NCBI RefSeq assembly: GCF_014851585.1
Contig: NZ_JACVAB010000005.1
Coordinates: forward strand, 186,001 to 250,000
Length of the DNA stretch: 64,000 nucleotides
Reading direction: 5' to 3'
DNA from: Agrobacterium sp. AGB01
GTDB taxonomy: Bacteria; Pseudomonadota; Alphaproteobacteria; Rhizobiales; Rhizobiaceae
Shown here one piece after another: positions 62,565 through 64,000 of the stretch. The notes beneath the pieces were generated by a model that saw only the letters and a list, made by a program, of their open reading frames with translations, was not told where the DNA came from and searched no databases. Each line of letters begins with the position of its first letter. The stretch's first letter is position 1. The translations under genes were made by a program, and so were the position numbers.

Positions 62565-63611
62565 ATGCAACGCATCACCATCGCCCCCGGTTATGAAATA
62601 TCGCGCGTCATCCGTGGCGGCTGGCAGCTGGCGGGCGGGCATGGCGCGATTGATAGCGAAAGTGCGATCGATGACATGATCGCTTTTGCCGATGCAGGCA
62701 TCACCACATTTGATTGCGCTGACATCTATACTGGCGTTGAAGAGCTGATTGGCCGCTTCCGTCTGGCCTATGGTAACCAGCGCGGCACCGAAGCTCTGTC
62801 GCGCATCCGGGTGCACACAAAGTTCGTTCCTGATTTGGCCGTTTTGCCAGTCATCACAAAGGCATATGTCGAGGGCGTCATAGATACCTCGCGCGAGCGC
62901 CTCAATCTTGATTGCCTTGATCTCGTCCAGTTCCACTGGTGGGCGTACGATATTCCAGGCTGGCAGGAGACAGCTGGCTGGCTAAAGGAACTGCAGCAGG
63001 CCGGCAAGATCGGCAAGGTCAGTGCTACCAATTTCGATACCGATCATATCGAGGCGATCGTTGCATCTGGGGTGTCGTTCACTTCACTTCAGCTGCAATA
63101 TTCGTTACTCGACCTTCGCCCGGAAAAGCGAATGGTAGAGCTCGCTGCCGATAAGGATTTTTCGCTGTTCTGCTACGGCACGGTGGCCGGCGGCTTTCTC
63201 GGTGATCGTTGGCTGGGCCAGCCGGAGCCCGAACATCCGCTCGAAAACCGTTCGCTCACCAAATACAAGCTGATTATCGACGATTTCGGCGGCTGGGAGC
63301 TGTTCCAGGCCCTGCTGTCGACACTCCGCAAGATCGCTGATCGGCATGATGTGGATATCGCGACCATCGCCAGTGCAGCCATGCTGACCAAGCCCGGCGT
63401 GGCCGCTGTGATTGTTGGTGCGCGCAACCGCGACCACCTGCCGTCCAATCTCGCCATCGCAAATGTCAAACTTACCGACACCGACCTAGCAGAGATCGAG
63501 TTGATCCTGCGTCAAGCCAAAGAGCTCGAGGGTGACGTCTATACGCTGGAGCGGGACCGGGAGGGCCGTCACGGCAGCATCATGAAATACAATCTCAATA
63601 AAGGGGAATAA
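62565..63611 (+). CDS. Aldo/keto reductase (paralogue of the RidA-fused enzyme)
   Basis: A protein of 348 residues. The catalytic tetrad is D50 and Y55 (FDCADIYTG), K86 (HTKF) and H124 (QFHWW). Segments QFHWWAYDIPGW, KVSATNFDTDHI and CYGTVAGGFLGDRWL match the reductase half of the fusion protein at 56470-57930 (QFHWWSFEHPAW, ALGLTNFDAGHL, AYGTLCGGFLSEKWL), so the two are paralogues. It is 10 bp after the TIGR04076 gene and 2 bp ahead of the binding-protein gene. The substrate is unknown, but a shared compound is likely for both. Confidence 0.9.
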   Translation: MQRITIAPGYEISRVIRGGWQLAGGHGAIDSESAIDDMIAFADAGITTFDCADIYTGVEELIGRFRLAYGNQRGTEALSRIRVHTKFVPDLAVLPVITKAYVEGVIDTSRERLNLDCLDLVQFHWWAYDIPGWQETAGWLKELQQAGKIGKVSATNFDTDHIEAIVASGVSFTSLQLQYSLLDLRPEKRMVELAADKDFSLFCYGTVAGGFLGDRWLGQPEPEHPLENRSLTKYKLIIDDFGGWELFQALLSTLRKIADRHDVDIATIASAAMLTKPGVAAVIVGARNRDHLPSNLAIANVKLTDTDLAEIELILRQAKELEGDVYTLERDREGRHGSIMKYNLNKGE

Positions 63612-63613
63612 AA

Positions 63614-64000
63614 ATGGGAACGAAATTTCTGCTTTCAGCCATTGTTGCAGCACTGGCGGCGTCCACGGCACCAGCGTTCGCAGCCGATTGCGATATCACT
63701 GTTGGCCTCGTCATGGAGTTGACAGGGCCTGCCGGCGAATACGGTCAGGCGGGGGCAAAATCTGTCGAGATGGCTTTTCGTGACTTCAACGATGCCGGTG
63801 GTGTCGATGGCTGCAAGGTGGTCGCCGATACGCGAGACAGCCAGAGCCAGGGCAACGTCGCCGTTGATCAGGCAACGCAGCTTGTCAACATTAAGAAGGT
63901 GCCGGTTATCATCGGGGGTATCATCTCGTCGGTGTCGATCCCGATTTTGACCTCGGTCACAGCTCCGGCCCAGGTCGTGCAGGTTTCGCCTGCTTCGTCC
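63614..64000 (+). CDS. Branched-chain-type ABC substrate-binding protein (partial)
   Basis: The first 129 codons are in the window; the gene continues beyond the edge. Signal peptide is about 1-23 (ASTAPAFAADC). The mature part begins CDITVGLVMELTGPAGEYGQ and continues DFNDAGGVDGCKVV, the usual pattern of a LivK/Leu-Ile-Val-type periplasmic binding protein. AAAGGGGAATAAAA provides the ribosome-binding site, with the start 2 bp after the aldo/keto reductase stop. It should supply LivGFHM, encoded divergently. The ligand is not recognisable from this part. Confidence 0.88.
   Translation, partial: MGTKFLLSAIVAALAASTAPAFAADCDITVGLVMELTGPAGEYGQAGAKSVEMAFRDFNDAGGVDGCKVVADTRDSQSQGNVAVDQATQLVNIKKVPVIIGGIISSVSIPILTSVTAPAQVVQVSPASS

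Noticed and set aside
1-64000. CRISPR arrays, tRNA or rRNA genes, insertion sequences, prophage or toxin-antitoxin genes
   Set aside because: No regularly spaced repeats, cloverleaf-like segments, transposase, integrase or phage proteins were seen on either strand.

Overview
The window looks like chromosomal DNA of an alphaproteobacterium of the order Hyphomicrobiales (Rhizobiales), for example a Brucella/Ochrobactrum, Phyllobacterium or Agrobacterium relative. The grounds are the gene order pcaQ-pcaDCHGB, the separate pcaR-pcaIJF unit, an ehuABCD importer, several ABC and tripartite solute importers, and moderately high G+C with AT-rich intergenic regions. No rRNA, tRNA, CRISPR, phage or transposase gene was recognised. 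It reads as catabolic and stress-response accessory DNA, with a few decayed fragments at 16-57 kb.

Layout. 0-2 kb: edge of a possible cyclase gene and a FlgO/TPR membrane protein. 2.3-11.4 kb: a quinate/shikimate-type module: two tandem FCD-GntR regulators and 3-dehydroshikimate dehydratase (quiC) on the minus strand; on the plus strand a polar-amino-acid-type ABC importer with type II dehydroquinase (aroQ), an AroE-like dehydrogenase and a Gfo/Idh/MocA oxidoreductase. 11.4-16.1 kb: pcaBGHCD and pcaQ, which take protocatechuate to 3-oxoadipate. 16.3-21.2 kb: TetR-controlled RND efflux pump. 21.7-28.7 kb: GGDEF-EAL and EAL proteins, DedA, an AI-2E-family transporter with a long C-terminal extension, and a Blc-like lipocalin. 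29-33.7 kb: TetR, two SDRs, an Old Yellow Enzyme and a quinone-reductase-like MDR. 33.7-36.6 kb: a decayed stretch with an HWE-kinase fragment, a small secreted protein, a cupredoxin, a flavin-binding-fold protein and the 3' ghost of a second pcaQ. 36.6-40.2 kb: pcaR and pcaIJF, which finish the beta-ketoadipate pathway. 40.6-49.6 kb: an aldarate locus with LysR, galactarate/talarate dehydratase, LacI, a tripartite TctCBA importer, an IlvD/Edd dehydratase and an RraA-like protein. 49.8-52 kb: a large MscS channel. 52-56 kb: ehuABCD (ectoine/hydroxyectoine-type uptake) with a divergent MarR. 56.5-64 kb: a compact divergent system with LivGFHM, an aldo/keto reductase-RidA fusion, an FCD-GntR, a TIGR04076 protein, a second aldo/keto reductase and a branched-chain-type binding protein running off the edge.

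How it works together. The first 16 kb and the segment at 37-40 kb encode a nearly complete route: uptake of a hydroaromatic acid, oxidation to dehydroquinate/dehydroshikimate, AroQ and QuiC to protocatechuate, PcaHG/B/C/D to 3-oxoadipate, PcaIJ/F to succinyl-CoA and acetyl-CoA. The unusual parts are the importer type and the modified AroE-like enzyme. The least explained system is the 56.5-64 kb locus: two paralogous aldo/keto reductases, one fused to a RidA domain lacking the usual substrate-binding arginine, in tightly overlapping operons with a Liv importer. Its substrate cannot be named from sequence alone.
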